From Pseudomonas atagonensis (GTDB lineage Bacteria > Pseudomonadota > Gammaproteobacteria > Pseudomonadales > Pseudomonadaceae): a stretch of 64,000 bases of DNA. The notes beneath the pieces were generated by a model. It was not told where the DNA came from, ran no database searches, and worked only from the letters and a program-made list of their open reading frames with translations. Where the stretch lies: positions 543,668 through 607,667 of the forward strand of contig NZ_VXCA01000025.1 in NCBI RefSeq assembly GCF_011369485.1, read 5' to 3'. The translations under genes were made by a program, and so were the position numbers. This document shows, one piece after another, positions 62,347-64,000 of the stretch; the stretch's first letter is position 1; every line of letters starts with the position of its first letter.

Positions 62347-63567
62347 ATGGGCGCGCTGTCGCATCTGCGGGTACTGGATTTATCGCGAGTGTTGGCCGGG
62401 CCGTGGGCCGGGCAGATCCTCGCCGACCTTGGCGCCGAGGTGATCAAGGTCGAGCGCCCGGGCAATGGTGACGACACTCGCGCCTGGGGGCCGCCATTCC
62501 TTAAAGACGCCTATGGCGAAAATACGACAGAGGCGGCTTATTACCTGTCGGCCAACCGTAACAAGCAATCGGTGACTATCGACTTCACCCGTCCGGAAGG
62601 GCAGAGGCTTGTGCGGGAACTGGCTGCCAAGTCGGACATCCTGATTGAGAACTTCAAAGTGGGTGGGCTTGCGGCCTATGGGCTGGACTATGAATCGCTG
62701 AAGGCAATCAACCCGGATCTGATCTATTGCTCGATCACAGGCTTCGGCCAGACCGGGCCGTATGCCAAGCGTGCCGGGTATGACTTCATGATTCAGGGGC
62801 TGGGTGGGCTGATGAGCCTGACCGGTCGGCCGGAGGGTGATGAGGGGGCTGGGCCGGTGAAGGTCGGGGTTGCGCTGACGGATATTCTCACGGGTCTATA
62901 TTCGACAGTGGCGATCCTGGCAGCGCTGGCTCATCGTGATCACGACGGTGGTGGTCAGCATATCGACATGGCGTTGCTGGATGTGCAGGTAGCTTGTCTG
63001 GCGAATCAGGCGATGAACTACCTGACTACCGGCAATGCGCCCAAGCGGCTCGGCAATGCGCATCCAAACATTGTGCCTTATCAGGATTTTCCGACGGCTG
63101 ATGGTGATTTCATTCTTACCGTGGGTAATGACGGGCAATTCCGCAAGTTTGCCGAAGTGGCGGGGCAGCCGCAGTGGGCTGATGATCCACGTTTCGCGAC
63201 TAATAAGCTGCGGGTGGCGAATCGGGCGGTGTTGATACCACTGATTCGCCAGTCGACGGTTTTCAAGACTACCGCTGAGTGGGTGTCTCAATTGGAGCAA
63301 GCGGGGGTGCCGTGCGGGCCGATCAATGATCTGTCCCAGGTATTCGAAGATCCGCAGGTGAAGGCTCGTGGGCTGGCGATCGAGTTGCCTCATGCGTTGG
63401 CCGGGATGGTGCCTCAGGTGGCCAGTCCTATCCGGATGTCGCAGACGCCGGTCGAATATCGTCGTGCACCTCCTTTATTGGGTGAGCATACGTTGGAGGT
63501 TTTGCAGCGTGTGCTGGGCTTGGGCGCCGGTGCAGTGGCAGCGTTGAAGGAGGAAGGAGTGCTGTGA
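62347..63567 (+). CDS. gcdG: CaiB/BaiF CoA-transferase (succinyl-CoA:glutarate type)
   Basis: Class III CoA-transferase that would activate glutarate with succinyl-CoA to supply GcdH. Start at 62347 behind AGGAGAG; 406 residues. Landmarks: VLDLSRVLAGPWAGQILADLGAEVIKVE, the catalytic Asp region GGQHIDMALLDVQVACL, and GRPEGDEGAGPVKVGVALTDILTG. It is cotranscribed with gcdH. The C-terminal part uses codons less optimally than gcdH but is intact. Confidence 0.92.
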   Translation: MGALSHLRVLDLSRVLAGPWAGQILADLGAEVIKVERPGNGDDTRAWGPPFLKDAYGENTTEAAYYLSANRNKQSVTIDFTRPEGQRLVRELAAKSDILIENFKVGGLAAYGLDYESLKAINPDLIYCSITGFGQTGPYAKRAGYDFMIQGLGGLMSLTGRPEGDEGAGPVKVGVALTDILTGLYSTVAILAALAHRDHDGGGQHIDMALLDVQVACLANQAMNYLTTGNAPKRLGNAHPNIVPYQDFPTADGDFILTVGNDGQFRKFAEVAGQPQWADDPRFATNKLRVANRAVLIPLIRQSTVFKTTAEWVSQLEQAGVPCGPINDLSQVFEDPQVKARGLAIELPHALAGMVPQVASPIRMSQTPVEYRRAPPLLGEHTLEVLQRVLGLGAGAVAALKEEGVL

Positions 63568-63662
63568 GTGCTTCGTCTATATAGAAGGATGTCTATTTAG
63601 GGTGGGTTTTGTACGTTTTTTAATCGATCTGCAAGTTGTTGAAAGAAAAACGAAATTAACAG

Positions 63663-63690
63663 TTGACGGCGATTTTCAGATGTCTATAAT
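63663..63690 (+). promoter_or_regulatory. rRNA operon promoter 1
   Basis: TTGACG at 63663-63668 and TATAAT at 63685-63690, spaced by 16 bases. It is the most upstream of three in tandem. Confidence 0.8.
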
Positions 63691-63807
63691 TCGCCCCACT
63701 TCCGGCGCAGTCGAAACGGAAAACTCCTTGAGATTCAATGAGTTATGTAGGTTTCGGCGGTAAGTGCTTCAGTTCATCGAAGCCAAAAGGAAGTTGAAAA
63801 AGAGGTG

Positions 63808-63835
63808 TTGACAGCAGCGTGTAACGCTGTAGAAT
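63808..63835 (+). promoter_or_regulatory. rRNA operon promoter 2
   Basis: TTGACA at 63808-63813 and TAGAAT at 63830-63835, 16-base spacer, followed by a GC-rich discriminator (TCGCCTCCCG), the hallmark of stringently controlled promoters. Confidence 0.88.
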
Positions 63836-63917
63836 TCGCCTCCCGCTGACGAGAGATCGGAAGCGCAAGTGGTTGAAGTTGTTGAAGAATTCTTCGAAAA
63901 CTTCTGAAAATAATCAC

Positions 63918-63945
63918 TTGACAGCAAATGAGGCTGCTGTAGAAT
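63918..63945 (+). promoter_or_regulatory. rRNA operon promoter 3
   Basis: TTGACA at 63918-63923 and TAGAAT at 63940-63945, 16-base spacer and GC-rich discriminator GCGCGCCTC. The start would lie near 63952. Confidence 0.9.
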
Positions 63946-63981
63946 GCGCGCCTCGGTTGAGACGAAAGATCTTAACCAACC

Positions 63982-63993
63982 GCTCTTTAACAA
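63982..63993 (+). promoter_or_regulatory. rrn boxA antitermination site
   Basis: GCTCTTTAACAA closely matches the rRNA leader boxA, where NusB/NusE bind nascent RNA. The 16S rRNA gene should begin a short distance beyond the window end. Confidence 0.88.
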
Positions 63994-64000
63994 CTGAATC

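Noticed and set aside
63769..63993. A 74-residue minus-strand ORF at the right end
   Set aside because: It lies over the tandem rRNA promoters and boxA and has no recognisable family.

Overview
The window is a piece of the chromosome of a fluorescent-group Pseudomonas, most likely in or near the P. fluorescens/P. koreensis lineage. The base composition is high in GC. The order of housekeeping genes matches the regions I know from P. aeruginosa around PA5487-PA5505 and PA0102-PA0113 (gene numbers from memory, not from a search). The intergenic gaps carry several REP families typical of fluorescent pseudomonads. There is no prophage, transposase, CRISPR array or tRNA gene. About 70 protein genes are supported; the antisense ORFs shadowing them are artefacts of high GC.

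Layout. 1-4.8 kb: diguanylate cyclase, an EEP-family hydrolase, dsbA, cytochrome c4 and a small cytochrome c5-like protein, all leftward. 5-9 kb: engB and polA converge on a gap that holds a probable Hfq-type sRNA (ErsA/Spot 42 locus). 8.8-14 kb: a DUF2782 protein, thrB, then the zinc uptake block znuA / zur-znuC-znuB and a lipoprotein. 14-19 kb: large catalase katE and the methionine importer metNIQ. 19.3-28 kb: the aa3 cytochrome c oxidase locus (coxB, coxA, ctaG, coxC, a SURF1 protein, a CxxxC membrane protein, ctaA, cyoE, sco), with a small twin-membrane gene on the opposite strand inside it. 28-33 kb: a hypothetical gene, a SulP transporter with a beta-carbonic anhydrase, a radical SAM protein and a small EF-hand protein. 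33-37 kb: a three-subunit membrane sugar/sugar-acid dehydrogenase (cytochrome c, GMC flavoprotein, Tat-exported small subunit). 37-47 kb: mostly small housekeeping and envelope genes (phosphatase, YheV, oligopeptidase A, gamma-CA-like protein, HAD hydrolase, lipoprotein aminopeptidase, paired lipoproteins, two DUF1161 proteins, OsmC, LLM oxidoreductase, dodecin, DUF883). 47-50 kb: trpI / trpBA. 50-55 kb: a CigR/RcnB-like protein, a DUF4105 protein with three tandem DUF2388 proteins, and two DUF1127 mini-proteins whose upstream regions share a CTGTAC motif. 55-60 kb: a CoA-transferase and pntAA-pntAB-pntB. 60-63.6 kb: gcdR / gcdH-gcdG glutarate catabolism. 63.6-64 kb: three tandem rRNA promoters and a boxA; the window stops just before a 16S rRNA gene would begin.

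How the parts fit. Much of the window concerns respiration and redox balance: periplasmic c-type cytochromes, DsbA for their disulfides, the aa3 oxidase with copper and heme A assembly factors, a quinone- or cytochrome-linked dehydrogenase, transhydrogenase for NADPH, and catalase and OsmC for peroxide. Zinc import and its repressor, methionine import, tryptophan synthase and homoserine kinase cover metals and amino acids.

I found no complete, obviously new system. The points most worth checking are the EF-hand protein at 32926-33228, the CTGTAC motif cluster at 54.3-55.0 kb, the DUF2388/HExxH-DUF4105 cluster, the telomere-like G-run repeat next to metQ, and the CxxxC protein in the oxidase cluster.
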